Part shown: positions 8,898-17,796 of the stretch, one piece after another
How the letters are laid out: each line of letters opens with the position of its first letter
How positions within the stretch are numbered: position 1 is the stretch's first letter
Assembly: GCF_928368155.1 (NCBI RefSeq)
Contig: NZ_CAKMRU010000001.1
Span: 371,001 to 435,000 of the forward strand
Direction of reading: 5' to 3'
Origin: Anaerococcus ihuae
Lineage (GTDB): Bacteria > Bacillota > Clostridia > Tissierellales > Peptoniphilaceae
DNA: 64,000 nucleotides
Program-made: the position numbers and the translations under genes
The notes under the pieces: model-generated
What the model saw: the letters and a program-made list of their open reading frames with translations, nothing else
Database searches by the model: none
Told to the model about the DNA's origin: nothing

Positions 8898-9146
8898 ATC
8901 AAAATTACTTACTATATTTTCTTTGTACTTTTTCTTTAATTTTTTTATTCTATATTCAATTTGCATTGCTCTTTTTTTACTTGAAACTTGGATAAAAAAA
9001 ACTATATTGCATGGTCTTCTTGATCTTGTGTATTTTGCTCCAAGTCCCTTGTTATGTTTTTCTAGTCTGTTTTTTAAATTATTTGTCCAACCAGTGTAAA
9101 GAGTGCCATCAGAACATCTTAATATATAAACAAAGGCTTTTTTCAT
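8871..9146 (-). CDS. GIY-YIG nuclease family protein
   Basis: This 91-aa single-domain protein starts with VYILRCSDGTLYTGWTNNL, the GIY-YIG variant of the UPF0213/YhbQ group. A following Arg and the YTRSRRP and IEYRIKKLKK segments are also seen, as is usual. Family members are small structure-specific or single-strand nucleases of uncertain physiological role. It is the last gene of a minus-strand operon and overlaps recX by 4 nt. It ends inside the palindromic terminator. Confidence 0.88.
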   Translation of the reverse strand: MKKAFVYILRCSDGTLYTGWTNNLKNRLEKHNKGLGAKYTRSRRPCNIVFFIQVSSKKRAMQIEYRIKKLKKKYKENIVSNFDRKKLELIN

Positions 9147-9739
9147 TTGAACAAATCACCCAAAACATCTCTTATAATATCGTAAGAAAATCCTCTGGAA
9201 GCCAAAAATCTGTATACCTTGTTTTTATCATCAACACTTTCTTTTTTATGAAGACCTGCTTCATAGGCTTTTTCATATTCCTCTTCGTCTGAAATTTCAT
9301 TTAAATAAGTTTCAATTAAACTGTCATCAATGTGTTTAGCTTTTAATTTATACCTAATCTTACCCTTGGACCAATTATTAATTTTCGATTTATCATTAAC
9401 AAAAGATTTTACATAAAGCTCATCATCAATTAAGTTATAATCTTCTAAAAATTGGATTACCTTATCAATAGTATCTTGGTCATATTTTTTTTCTTTTAAT
9501 TTATTTTTTAAATCAAAAGAAGTATGAGCTCTATAAGATATTTGCTTTAAGGCTTCGTTTTTACACCTATTAAAGTCATTTTCCTTTAAAATTTTTTTGT
9601 AAGATTCAAAATCCAAATCCTCATCACAAGATAAGTTCAAATCAACAAAAAAATCGTAAGAAATATAAAAAATTTCCCTTGATATAGTTAATTTTACTAA
9701 ATTATATTTGTCAGAATATTCTATTTTTTCAACAATCAT
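9143..9739 (-). CDS. recX: Regulatory protein RecX
   Basis: This 198-aa protein has the RecX three-helix repeats: ALKQISYRAHTSFDLKNKL at about residues 63-81, followed by VIQFLEDYNLIDDELY and the later YRFLASRGFSYDIIRDVL. RecX binds RecA and modulates its filaments. Its start codon overlaps the stop of a 34-aa peptide gene (ATGA), and its stop overlaps the GIY-YIG start. No recA is visible in the window. Confidence 0.85.
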   Translation of the reverse strand: MIVEKIEYSDKYNLVKLTISREIFYISYDFFVDLNLSCDEDLDFESYKKILKENDFNRCKNEALKQISYRAHTSFDLKNKLKEKKYDQDTIDKVIQFLEDYNLIDDELYVKSFVNDKSKINNWSKGKIRYKLKAKHIDDSLIETYLNEISDEEEYEKAYEAGLHKKESVDDKNKVYRFLASRGFSYDIIRDVLGDLFK

Positions 9740-9840
9740 AAGGACTCAACAGCATTCATAATTATAGGAATAATCATTGAAAGAGCTACAACAACAGCAA
9801 AAACTTTTAAAATTATTTTGCTTTTTGATTTCTTTTTCAT
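9736..9840 (-). CDS. Small single-pass membrane peptide upstream of recX
   Basis: A 34-codon ORF starts at ATG (complement of 9838-9840) behind a strong GAGGTG ribosome site. It encodes a lysine-rich start (MKKKSKSK) and one hydrophobic helix from about residue 9 to 29, ending NAVESL. The stop overlaps the recX start as ATGA, which argues for real translation and coupling. It resembles in general form other tiny basic single-helix Firmicute proteins (DUF4044 or Prli42 type), but I cannot assign it to either family. Confidence 0.65.
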   Translation of the reverse strand: MKKKSKSKIILKVFAVVVALSMIIPIIMNAVESL

Positions 9841-9873
9841 TAAATCACCTCTAAATCTATCTTTCTTACCTGT

Positions 9874-9902
9874 ATTTTACTATAAGAAGAAATTTTTGTA
9901 AA
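9874..9902 (-). promoter_or_regulatory. Promoter for the small peptide-recX-GIY-YIG operon
   Basis: On the minus strand a -35 TTTACA (9897-9902) and a -10 TAAAAT (9874-9879) are separated by 17 nt, about 35 nt upstream of the 34-aa ORF. This is close to the vegetative sigma consensus. Confidence 0.6.
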
Positions 9903-10018
9903 ACTAAGCGAATTTAAAAAAATATTTGCAAAAAAATAATATTCGTGGTAATATATTTAAGTCGAAAGTAGTAGGCCACTATAAATGTAAAAATTATTTT
10001 GAATAATTTAAAGTTTAT

Positions 10019-10047
10019 TTGACAAGTGATTCGATTGGATGTATACT
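10019..10047 (+). promoter_or_regulatory. Promoter of the tRNA-His/tRNA-Leu unit
   Basis: TTGACA at 10019-10024 and TATACT at 10042-10047 are separated by exactly 17 nt and lie about 20 nt before tRNA-His. It is a near-consensus vegetative promoter. Confidence 0.8.
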
Positions 10048-10068
10048 TATATAGTAAGTTATTTATTC

Positions 10069-10146
10069 GGTGGGTATGGTCCAGTTGGTTAAGACACCTG
10101 GTTGTGGCCCAGGAGATCGAGAGTTCGAATCTCTCTACTCACCCCA
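10069..10146 (+). tRNA. tRNA-His (anticodon GTG)
   Basis: A full cloverleaf is visible. The acceptor stem GTGGGTA pairs with TACTCAC. The extra 5' G (G-1, position 10069) opposite C73 is the hallmark of tRNA-His. The anticodon loop contains GTG within CTGGTTGTGGCCCAG, and the T arm contains GTTCGAATC. CCA is encoded. It is followed after 3 nt by tRNA-Leu. Confidence 0.95.
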
Positions 10147-10149
10147 TAT

Positions 10150-10235
10150 GCGGGATTGGCGGAATTGGCAGACGCGCTAGACTTAGGATCTAGTGAGATT
10201 TTCTCGTGAAGGTTCAACTCCTTTATCCCGCACCA
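10150..10235 (+). tRNA. tRNA-Leu (anticodon TAG)
   Basis: The acceptor stem GCGGGAT pairs with ATCCCGC. The anticodon stem CTAGA/TCTAG encloses CTTAGGA, giving anticodon TAG. A class II long variable arm (GTGAGATTTTCTCGTGA region) is typical of leucine tRNA. CCA is encoded. Confidence 0.95.
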
Positions 10236-10243
10236 AATATTTT

Positions 10244-10269
10244 AGACGTTGGAAACAACGTCTTTTTTT
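10244..10269 (+). terminator. Rho-independent terminator after the tRNA pair
   Basis: An 8-bp stem AGACGTTG/CAACGTCT with a GAAA loop is followed by seven T residues. It ends the two-tRNA transcript. Confidence 0.9.
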
Positions 10270-10278
10270 GTGCTCAAT

Positions 10279-10333
10279 TTTACAAATTCTTTACTTTTCT
10301 ATAATATTTTTCTTACTTAATCTATGCTAGAAT
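10279..10333 (+). promoter_or_regulatory. Candidate promoters of the ABC-2 transporter operon
   Basis: Two possibilities are seen. TTTACA (10279-10284) with TATAAT (10300-10305) has a short 15-nt spacer. An extended -10 TGCTAGAAT lies at 10325-10333, only about 20 nt from the start codon. Which one is used cannot be told from sequence. Confidence 0.4.
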
Positions 10334-10351
10334 TAGTAAAAGGAGAAGATT

Positions 10352-11290
10352 ATGGTTGATAAAGTTATTGAAGTTAGGTCTTTGGTTAAAAGATATAAAA
10401 ATTTTCTTGCTGTTGATAATTTAGATTTAGATTTGTATGAGGGAGAAATTTTGGGGCTTTTGGGTCCTAATGGATCTGGAAAATCTACTACAATTTCTTG
10501 TATTCTTTCTTTGCTTAATAATAATGGGGGCTCTATTAAAATTTTTGGTGAGGAAATGACTCCAGATTCTTTTAAAATTAAAGAAAAAATTGGCGTAGTT
10601 TTTCAAGATGTTGGTGTTTATGATGAGCTTAATGTTTATGAAAATATTGATTATTTTTGCGCTTTGTACATAAAAGATAAAAATAAAAGAAAAAGTCTCG
10701 TAAAAAAAACAATAGATCTTGTTGGTCTTAGTGATTTTGTTAAATTTAAGCCCAAACAACTTTCAGGAGGTTTATTAAGAAGGCTAAATATAGCTTGTGG
10801 AATTTCTCATAAGCCTGATTTGATTATTTTTGATGAGCCTACTGTTGCAGTTGATCCCCAATCTAGAAATAATATTTTGGAAGGAATAAAAAAATTAAAC
10901 AAAGAAGGAGCAAGCATCATCTACACCTCTCATTATATGGATGAGGTTGAAAGTCTTTGTGATTATATTGTTATTCTTGATAAGGGAAAAATAATTGCTA
11001 AAGGCGATGCCGAAAGTTTAAAAGATACCATTAATTTAAAGGAAAAAATTTCTTTTGAATCTGATGAATTGTCAAATGTTTTAATAGAAAAAATAAAAGC
11101 TATGGACTCTTTGATTGATTTTTCTATAAAGGGAAGAAATTGCAAATTAAGTTTTTCAAAAGATTCAAATATCCTAGATCTTGTCGATATCTTAAATTCA
11201 TCTGAAACAAAATACGACCACCTAAGCTCTAGTAGGCCTAGTTTAAATGATGTATTTCTCGAACTAACAGGAAAAGAATTGAGGGATTAG
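10352..11290 (+). CDS. ABC transporter ATP-binding protein (ABC-2 type)
   Basis: This 312-aa ATPase subunit carries Walker A GPNGSGKST at about residues 38-46, the Q-loop region, signature LSGGLLRRLNIACG, Walker B LIIFDEPTVAVDP, and a C-terminal extension of about 90 residues typical of drug/antibiotic-type ABC-2 importers and exporters. It is the first gene of a three-gene operon with two permeases. Substrate is unknown; such systems commonly export drugs, peptides or lipids. The start is ATG behind AAAGGAGAAG. Confidence 0.88.
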   Translation: MVDKVIEVRSLVKRYKNFLAVDNLDLDLYEGEILGLLGPNGSGKSTTISCILSLLNNNGGSIKIFGEEMTPDSFKIKEKIGVVFQDVGVYDELNVYENIDYFCALYIKDKNKRKSLVKKTIDLVGLSDFVKFKPKQLSGGLLRRLNIACGISHKPDLIIFDEPTVAVDPQSRNNILEGIKKLNKEGASIIYTSHYMDEVESLCDYIVILDKGKIIAKGDAESLKDTINLKEKISFESDELSNVLIEKIKAMDSLIDFSIKGRNCKLSFSKDSNILDLVDILNSSETKYDHLSSSRPSLNDVFLELTGKELRD

Positions 11291-11291
11291 T

Positions 11292-12377
11292 ATGTTTTTA
11301 CACAGTTTTAAAAATACTTTTAAAGTTTTAATTAGAGATAGGACTCTTATTTTTTGGTCTTTAATCTTTCCTCTTATCTTGGGATTTTTCTTTAATATTG
11401 CTCTTGGAAATATAAAAAATTCAATGAAATTTGAGCCTATTAATGTTAGTGTAAAAGATGATTTGAGAGATGATAAATATTTTGATGATTTTTTAAAAAC
11501 ACTGGAAAAAGAAAAAATATTTAAGACATTTGATGAAAATAAGATGGAAGATGAAAATATCATTGCTTACATAAAAGATTATGATAAAGTAGAGTTTAAA
11601 AAATCCGGTCTATATGAATCAATTGTGGAAAGCATAATGAATGCTTATTTAAGAAAAGGGATGATGGCAGAAAAAATTTTTAGAAAAAATCCTACTTTTA
11701 ATTCAAAGATTTTGACTGAAAGTTCAAACCATATAAAAGATAATTCAAAGAAAAACCTTAATATTGTTAATACATTTTTCTACGCTCTTATAGGTATGCA
11801 GGCTTTGTATGGTTTTAGTTTTGGGCTTTTAATTATTTATAGGTATGAAGCAAACCTGTCAACTCTTGCAAAAAGAAATGCAATATCTCCTATAAAAAAA
11901 TCTATAAGCCTTTCAGCTTCAATCTTAGCAGGTTTTATTATAAATTTTTCTATAGTTTTATTCACAATTTTATTTTTCAATAAAATTTATAAAATAGATT
12001 TTTCCAATAAGCTTGTTTCATTAATTTTTCTTATTGGACTTGCTAGTTTGTTTGGAGTTTTATTTGGAAGTTTAATTGCCTTATCAAATAAATCAAGCAT
12101 AGAAGTAAAAAATGGCATAGGGATAGCTATAAGCATGGTATTTTCATATTTTGCTGGAATGATGAATTCTGATATAAAGATAATGATTCAAGAAAATTAT
12201 CCTATAATAAACAAATTAAATCCAGCAAGTTTAATTAATGATGGGATTTACAGCCTTTATTATTATGATACTTTGGACAGGTATTGGGAAAATATTAAAT
12301 ATTTATTATTTTTAACTTTGCTATTTGGATTGATTTCATATTTGTTAACAAGGGGTAGGCAATATGACAGTATTTAA
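11292..12377 (+). CDS. ABC-2 type transporter permease 1
   Basis: This 361-aa membrane protein has one N-terminal helix (about residues 20-37), a large extracytoplasmic loop, and five to six C-terminal helices in the ABC-2 arrangement (PF12698 type). It starts 1 nt after the ATPase gene and overlaps the second permease by 14 nt. The two permeases probably form a heterodimer with an ATPase dimer. Confidence 0.8.
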   Translation: MFLHSFKNTFKVLIRDRTLIFWSLIFPLILGFFFNIALGNIKNSMKFEPINVSVKDDLRDDKYFDDFLKTLEKEKIFKTFDENKMEDENIIAYIKDYDKVEFKKSGLYESIVESIMNAYLRKGMMAEKIFRKNPTFNSKILTESSNHIKDNSKKNLNIVNTFFYALIGMQALYGFSFGLLIIYRYEANLSTLAKRNAISPIKKSISLSASILAGFIINFSIVLFTILFFNKIYKIDFSNKLVSLIFLIGLASLFGVLFGSLIALSNKSSIEVKNGIGIAISMVFSYFAGMMNSDIKIMIQENYPIINKLNPASLINDGIYSLYYYDTLDRYWENIKYLLFLTLLFGLISYLLTRGRQYDSI

Positions 12378-13485
12378 AAATTATTTCAAAATAATAAGAG
12401 GTCATACTAAGGCTATAGCCTTATATACTATAATCTTTATGTCATTACTTATTTTTTCAAATTCTACTAATAGCAACACTAATGTTTATAAAAAAGAAAA
12501 AGCAAAAATTTATATAGAAGACTTATCTCAAAGTGATTTATCAAAATCCTTTATTACATATATGGGAAAAGAAAATAAGATTGTTGATCTTAAAGGAAAA
12601 AATATTGACGATAATTTATTTTATGAAATAGTAACAGCTTATATAAAAATTCCAAAAAATTTTGATAAAAAAAGAAAAGTTGAAATTAAAAAGAGTCAAA
12701 ATTCTAAATATTATCAATATGTAAAAGAATCCATAAATTTATACTTAGATCAAATTTCAGTATATGAAAAATCAGGTTTTGATACAAAAGATGCAATAAA
12801 GAATACGAAAAAAGATTTTCAAAAGAAAGCAAAAATTTCCTTAAGAAAAAATAAGGGACCAGTATTAGAAGAAAGGATTTTATTTTTCTTTAATTTTTTA
12901 TCCTATGTGTTTTTAAGTCAAATAATTTTGGTGGTTTCTTTAGTAAGCCTAACATATAAAAATAAGAATATTAAACAAAGAAATTTAATTTCTCCTATGA
13001 GCAAAACGAAAATAAATTTTCAAATATTTTTGGCAAATATTTCTTTTGCATTTTTCTCATGGCTACTTTATATGCTAGTTTTTTTCATTTTAAATAGAAA
13101 AATAGACTTATCAAATAGAATCATTTATTTAATGATAAATTCTTTAGTCTTTTCCTTATCTACAGTTAGTCTTGCTCTTTTTATATCTAAATTAATAAAT
13201 AATAGCAATATTATGATGGCTGTGATGAATATTTTTTCTCTTGGCTCATCATTTTTAACAGGAGTTTTTGTGCCTCAAGATATATTAAGTAAAAATGCTC
13301 TTTTATTAGGACGAATATTTCCAAGTTTTTATTACGTATTAAATAACAATATGATAGCAAATAATTTCACAAAAGAAATATTTTTCAAAAATATTTTTGT
13401 ACTTTTAGGATTTGCTGTGATTTTTTTGTTGATAAGTTTTATATTAGATAAATTTTTATTTTTCGATAAATCAACTAAAAATTAA
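12364..13485 (+). CDS. ABC-2 type transporter permease 2
   Basis: This 373-aa membrane protein has the same topology as its upstream neighbour: an N-terminal helix at about 17-30, a long polar lysine-rich extracytoplasmic part to about residue 175, and then six helices. The start overlaps the end of permease 1. It is the last gene of the transporter operon. Confidence 0.8.
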   Translation: MTVFKNYFKIIRGHTKAIALYTIIFMSLLIFSNSTNSNTNVYKKEKAKIYIEDLSQSDLSKSFITYMGKENKIVDLKGKNIDDNLFYEIVTAYIKIPKNFDKKRKVEIKKSQNSKYYQYVKESINLYLDQISVYEKSGFDTKDAIKNTKKDFQKKAKISLRKNKGPVLEERILFFFNFLSYVFLSQIILVVSLVSLTYKNKNIKQRNLISPMSKTKINFQIFLANISFAFFSWLLYMLVFFILNRKIDLSNRIIYLMINSLVFSLSTVSLALFISKLINNSNIMMAVMNIFSLGSSFLTGVFVPQDILSKNALLLGRIFPSFYYVLNNNMIANNFTKEIFFKNIFVLLGFAVIFLLISFILDKFLFFDKSTKN

Positions 13486-13576
13486 GAAAATGTAATTTTT
13501 AAATAGGATATATTTGCCTAGATTTGGGTATCTATATTTATAGTAAACTATTTAACAAATTTTAATTAGCTATAAC

Positions 13577-13605
13577 TTTATCAATACTAAAAAATAGTAT
13601 ATAAT
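13577..13605 (+). promoter_or_regulatory. Promoter upstream of pyrH
   Basis: TTTATC (13577-13582) and TATAAT (13600-13605) are separated by 17 nt, and the -10 ends about 22 nt before the pyrH start codon. Confidence 0.65.
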
Positions 13606-13627
13606 TTTACTAATAGGAGGAAAAGTT

Positions 13628-14350
13628 TTGCGAGATATAAAAAGAGTAGTTTTAAAATTAAGTGGAGAAGCACTTGCAAAAGATAAGGGATTTGGTTTTG
13701 ATGATGATACCATTGATCTTATTTGCGAAAATATAAAAAAAGCAAGAGATAAGGGACTTGAAATTGCCATAGTTGTTGGTGGTGGAAATTTCTGGAGAGG
13801 CAGAAGCGGTCAACATATTGAACGAGCAACAAGTGATACAATTGGAATGCTTGGAACTGTTATGAATGGTCTTAGAGTTCAAGATACTCTTGAAAAAATG
13901 GGACTTGAAACAAGGCTAATGACTGCAATTAATATGCAAGAAGTTGCAGAACCTTATATTAGAAGAAGGGCTGTAAGACATCTTGAAAAAGGAAGGATTG
14001 TAATTTTTGCAGCAGGAACTGGTCTTCCATATTTCTCAACTGACACAACAGCATCTCTTAGGGCTTTAGAAATTGATGCGGACATGATTTTGTTAGGTAA
14101 AAAAGGAACTGATGGAATTTATGACAAAGATCCTAACCAATTTGATGATGCCGTAAAATATGAAAAATTAACCTATAGTGAAATTTTACAAAAAAGATTA
14201 AAGATTATGGATTCTACTGCAACAAGTTTGTGTATGGATAATGATATGCCAATACTTGCTTTTGGAATAGATAATCCTGAAAATTTAGTTAAAATAGTTG
14301 AAGGAAAAGAAATAGGAACAATTGTAAAGGAGAATTTTGATGTACGATAA
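13628..14350 (+). CDS. pyrH: UMP kinase
   Basis: This 240-aa UMP kinase converts UMP to UDP. The amino-acid-kinase fold motifs [11 protein letters not shown] at the N-terminus, [12 protein letters not shown] at about residues 47-58, and a [11 protein letters not shown] segment at about 157-167 are present. It starts with TTG behind an AGGAGGAAAAG site. It overlaps frr by 11 nt, an unusually tight version of the common pyrH-frr pair. Confidence 0.95.
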   Translation: MRDIKRVVLKLSGEALAKDKGFGFDDDTIDLICENIKKARDKGLEIAIVVGGGNFWRGRSGQHIERATSDTIGMLGTVMNGLRVQDTLEKMGLETRLMTAINMQEVAEPYIRRRAVRHLEKGRIVIFAAGTGLPYFSTDTTASLRALEIDADMILLGKKGTDGIYDKDPNQFDDAVKYEKLTYSEILQKRLKIMDSTATSLCMDNDMPILAFGIDNPENLVKIVEGKEIGTIVKENFDVR

Positions 14351-14897
14351 TATTATTAAAGATACAGAAGCTTTGATGAAAAAGGCTTGTGAATCATTTG
14401 AAATTAGAATTTCTAAAATAAGAGCAGGAAGAGCAAATGATTCAATATTAGATGGACTTACATTTTCATATTATGGAAGTCAAACACCAATTAACCAAGC
14501 TGCAACCATATCTACACCAGAACCAAGACTTTTGGTAATAAAACCTTGGGATAAATCAAATATAAAAGAAATCGAAAAAGCAATAAATAAATCAGATATT
14601 GGAATTAATCCACAAAATGATGGCGAAGTTATAAGACTTCCTTTCCCGGCATTGACAGAAGAAAGAAGAAAACAATTAACAAAACAAGTTTCTGAATATT
14701 CTGAAGATAGCAAAATTCAAATTAGAAATATAAGAAGAGAAGCCTTGGATAAGGCAAAAAAAGCTGAAAAAGCAGCAGATTTAACAGAAGACGATTTATT
14801 TTCAATTGAAGATGATATTCAAAAAATCACAAAAAAATATATAGATCAAATTGAAAAAACTGTTGAAAATAAAAATAAAGAATTACTTGAAGTTTAA
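14340..14897 (+). CDS. frr: Ribosome recycling factor
   Basis: This 185-aa two-domain factor splits post-termination ribosomes with EF-G. The start [13 protein letters not shown], the RAGRAND segment, the [15 protein letters not shown] motif and the C-terminal long helices match the family. ATG at 14340 is preferred over the TTG at 14337 because AAGGAG lies at 14328-14333. The start is embedded in the 3' end of pyrH. Confidence 0.95.
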   Translation: MYDNIIKDTEALMKKACESFEIRISKIRAGRANDSILDGLTFSYYGSQTPINQAATISTPEPRLLVIKPWDKSNIKEIEKAINKSDIGINPQNDGEVIRLPFPALTEERRKQLTKQVSEYSEDSKIQIRNIRREALDKAKKAEKAADLTEDDLFSIEDDIQKITKKYIDQIEKTVENKNKELLEV

Positions 14898-15995
14898 TTG
14901 AATAAAATAAAATTTGATAAGCTAAAAGCTATTTTAAATAAGGATATAGGAAAAGTTAGGATAAATTCAAATATTTTATCCTTGTTTTTAAAGCAACTAA
15001 GCTTACTTACCGACTCATCTGTATCCTTATATGATAGTTTAAAAATTATAATTGACCAAAGACTTGATAAAAAACTAAACAAGGCTTTGGTCAATGTATC
15101 TTTGAGCTTAAAAAATGGGGATGAGGCTTACGAGGCTTTTTATAAAGAAGAGAAATCTTTTGGGCCGATAATAACATCTTTTATTAAAAGTGGAGATGTA
15201 AGTGGAAATCTTTCTAAAATACTAGATGAGTTGTCAACATATATGACCGAAGAAAGCAAAAATAAAAATAAAATTACAGAAGCCTTGATTTATCCAATAA
15301 TTTTACTATTTGTGACTATTGGAGTTGTAATAACTATTTTAACCAAAGTCATGCCAACTTTTATAGAAGTTTTTGAAGATAGTTCTAAGAATTTACCCCT
15401 ATCAACCAAAATTCTATTAACTTTAGGAAATTTTTTCAATAAAAATGGAATAAATATTTTGCTCGGTTTTTTATTTGCAATTATTATTTTTTACATATTA
15501 AGACAAAAAGAAGAGTACAAGTATAAAATTGATAAATTTTTCTTCAAAAGTTTTGTTTTCAGAAAATTTAGGGTATTAAATATAGAATATCAAATAAGCT
15601 CACTTTTATATATCCTAAGAATTGGTGATGTTGATATTGTTGAAAGTATTAATATCATAAAAAAATCATTTAAAAATTTATATTTAAGAGAGATTTTATC
15701 GAATGTTGAAAATAGCTTAAAACTCGGAAATAATTTGTCAGATTCCATGGGAAAGGAAAATGTTTTTTCGAAACTTTTTATTGCTATGATTAAAGTTGGA
15801 GAAGATAGTGGAGATATGGCAAAATCTTTAGAAAAAACTTCAACTTATTATGCAAACGAATATATTTATAGGTTAAAAAGAATTTCAAGTCTTTTTGAGC
15901 CATTTTTGATTATTTTTATGGCTTTTGTTGTAGGATTTGTAGTTTTCTCAGTAGCTATACCTATGTTTGATACGGTTAACACCATTAATTTTTAA
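14898..15995 (+). CDS. Type II secretion/type IV pilus inner membrane protein (GspF/PilC family)
   Basis: This 365-aa platform protein has two repeated T2SSF domains (about residues 25-145 and 230-350) and three hydrophobic helices at about 130-152, 183-200 and 333-357. SFIKSGDVSGNLSKIL and AMIKVGEDSGDMAKSLE are the characteristic repeat motifs. It would anchor an assembly ATPase to the pilus base. The start is TTG directly after the frr stop. It heads a seven-gene pilin cluster in which no ATPase gene is present. Confidence 0.88.
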   Translation: MNKIKFDKLKAILNKDIGKVRINSNILSLFLKQLSLLTDSSVSLYDSLKIIIDQRLDKKLNKALVNVSLSLKNGDEAYEAFYKEEKSFGPIITSFIKSGDVSGNLSKILDELSTYMTEESKNKNKITEALIYPIILLFVTIGVVITILTKVMPTFIEVFEDSSKNLPLSTKILLTLGNFFNKNGINILLGFLFAIIIFYILRQKEEYKYKIDKFFFKSFVFRKFRVLNIEYQISSLLYILRIGDVDIVESINIIKKSFKNLYLREILSNVENSLKLGNNLSDSMGKENVFSKLFIAMIKVGEDSGDMAKSLEKTSTYYANEYIYRLKRISSLFEPFLIIFMAFVVGFVVFSVAIPMFDTVNTINF

Positions 15996-16004
15996 GGAGG
16001 ATTT

Positions 16005-16385
16005 ATGTTAAAAAGAAATAAAAAAAATGGATTTACCTTAATAGAATTAATAATTGTAATTGCCATTATCGCCATGCTTGCGGCTATTGCAATACCAAAA
16101 TATAAACAGACAAAAAGACAAGCAGCAATTACTGCTCATAATGCCAATGTATCTATGTTAAAAACTGCTGCGAGTGTAAAATTAAATGAATTAAATTCAA
16201 ATGATCCAGCTGTAACTTGGACAGGTAATAAAAATAATGAAAAAGATGATTCACTTAAATATGTAGAAAAATGGCCTGAAGTTCCAAAAGGTGTAGATGA
16301 ATTAAAAGGAAAATCTTACAAAGTTACAATTGATCCCCAAAATTCAATAATTACAGTAGATCCAGATGAAAAAGCATTGAAATGA
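16005..16385 (+). CDS. Type IV pilin-like major prepilin
   Basis: This 126-aa prepilin has a short basic leader and the class III signal GFTLIELIIVIAIIAMLAAI. The cleavage site lies after Gly9, with Glu at mature position 5. The 15-codon gap from pilC is filled by a strong AAGGAGG site, and with its position first among the pilins this suggests the major subunit. The C-terminal domain is short and lacks cysteines. It overlaps the peptidase gene by ATGA. Confidence 0.85.
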   Translation: MLKRNKKNGFTLIELIIVIAIIAMLAAIAIPKYKQTKRQAAITAHNANVSMLKTAASVKLNELNSNDPAVTWTGNKNNEKDDSLKYVEKWPEVPKGVDELKGKSYKVTIDPQNSIITVDPDEKALK

Positions 16386-17077
16386 TTTTAGTATTATATT
16401 TTTTCTTAGGTTCAATATTTGGATCATTTGCACACTTGTTGTGTGAAAGAAGCCTTAGGGGTGAAAATATTGCATTTCCTCCAAGTCATTGTACAAATTG
16501 TCAGAGAAAAATTTTAAAAAGAGACCTTATACCGATTATTTCTTATATAAATTTAAAAGGAAGTTGCAGGTTTTGTCATGAAAAGATCCCACCTTCATAT
16601 ATTTTTTATGAAATAATAGGGGGTCTTTTATTTATATTTGCAATGAAAGATAGGAATCTCATTGAAGGAATGTTTATATTTTTATCCTTATTAATTTCAT
16701 TTGTTATAGCAATGATAGACCTTAAAACTATGAATATTTACATGATTTATATTTATATACTTGGCTTTATAGGTCTTATCTATAGGATTATATTTCTAAA
16801 AATAGAAATAGAATTTATAAAGATAATAGCAATTTTTACCTTAATCTATATATTCATTTACTACATATCAAGAAAAAATATAGGAGATGGGGATTATTTT
16901 TTCTATTTGGCCTTATTTTTGTTTTTAAAAAATGAAAAAATCATATATTTAATTTTAGGATCAATTTGGATTGGAGGAGCTTTCGCTATTATTTTTGCCA
17001 TTAAAAATAGGTCAACAAAAATTAAAATTCCATTTTGCATTTATATTTTCTTAGCTTATATTATAGCTTTATTTTGA
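16382..17077 (+). CDS. Prepilin peptidase (A24 family)
   Basis: This 231-aa polytopic aspartic protease cleaves and N-methylates prepilins. The N-terminal cytoplasmic zinc-binding motif is visible (CTNC ... CRFC). The two catalytic aspartates lie in AMIDLKTMNI and in GDGDYFF. It has about seven hydrophobic helices. It overlaps the prepilin gene by ATGA, so enzyme and substrate are co-expressed. Confidence 0.88.
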   Translation: MILVLYFFLGSIFGSFAHLLCERSLRGENIAFPPSHCTNCQRKILKRDLIPIISYINLKGSCRFCHEKIPPSYIFYEIIGGLLFIFAMKDRNLIEGMFIFLSLLISFVIAMIDLKTMNIYMIYIYILGFIGLIYRIIFLKIEIEFIKIIAIFTLIYIFIYYISRKNIGDGDYFFYLALFLFLKNEKIIYLILGSIWIGGAFAIIFAIKNRSTKIKIPFCIYIFLAYIIALF

Positions 17078-17084
17078 GGTGATT

Positions 17085-17492
17085 ATGAAAAAGAGAGCCT
17101 TTACCTTAATTGAATTAATAATAAGTCTTGCTATAATTTCTTTGATTTCTAGCATAATTTTATTAAAATCAGGCGTAATTCCAAAACTTCAAGAAAGAAA
17201 AGAGATAGAAAATTTACAGGCTGATATAAATTATTGCAGAGAAAAATCCCTAGTTACAGGTTTTTCTTATGAAATAGAAATTTCAAAAGATTCTTATCAT
17301 ATAAGAAGAGAAGACGATGATAAATTTGTTAAAGGAGTTTATTTTAAACATGTAAGAGCAAATGTAGATAATATTTTTGTATTTAGACCTACAGGAAGTG
17401 TAAAGGGAGCAAGTAAAATATATTTTACTTCTAAAAATAATGAATATTCAATAATTGTAGCACCAATAGCCGGAAGGATTAGAAATGAATAA
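17085..17492 (+). CDS. Prepilin-type protein (GspH-like minor pilin)
   Basis: This 135-aa minor pilin starts MKKRAFTLIELIISLAII. The residue before the mature Phe is Ala rather than the usual Gly. The rest has the beta-rich form of GspH/FimT-type pseudopilins. ATG at 17085 is chosen because the preceding GTG at 17079 is itself part of the GAGGTG ribosome site. It overlaps the next gene by 8 nt. Confidence 0.78.
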   Translation: MKKRAFTLIELIISLAIISLISSIILLKSGVIPKLQERKEIENLQADINYCREKSLVTGFSYEIEISKDSYHIRREDDDKFVKGVYFKHVRANVDNIFVFRPTGSVKGASKIYFTSKNNEYSIIVAPIAGRIRNE

Positions 17493-17796
17493 AAACAAAG
17501 GATTTACCCTAATTGAAACAATAATAGGTCTTTTTTTAATAAGTTTAATTGCTATTTTCCTACTTCCATCACTTTTTTCAATTTATAAAAATTCTGTAAA
17601 AATAAAAAACAATTCAAAAATTCTTTTTGATATGCAAGAAGTTTTAGAAAAATCTAAAAAAAGAGAAATTGGAGATTATAAAGATACTGAAGATGGATTT
17701 GAAATACATACAAAAATTGAGTCTTATAATGAAAATTTAAAATATATAGAAGTTAAATCTAGTAATTATGTCTTAGATGTGGTGGTAAAAAAATGA
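17485..17796 (+). CDS. Prepilin-type protein, small minor pilin
   Basis: This 103-aa protein has a leader MNKNKG followed by FTLIETIIGLFLISLIAIFL, a class III signal cleaved after Gly6. The remainder is a short lysine-rich domain, probably a GspI/PilV-like minor pilin. It overlaps its neighbours by 8 and 4 nt. Confidence 0.75.
   Translation: MNKNKGFTLIETIIGLFLISLIAIFLLPSLFSIYKNSVKIKNNSKILFDMQEVLEKSKKREIGDYKDTEDGFEIHTKIESYNENLKYIEVKSSNYVLDVVVKK

Noticed and set aside
9011..9292. Plus-strand ORF opposite the recX/GIY-YIG genes
   Set aside because: It is a hydrophobic shadow of two clear minus-strand genes and has no ribosome site.
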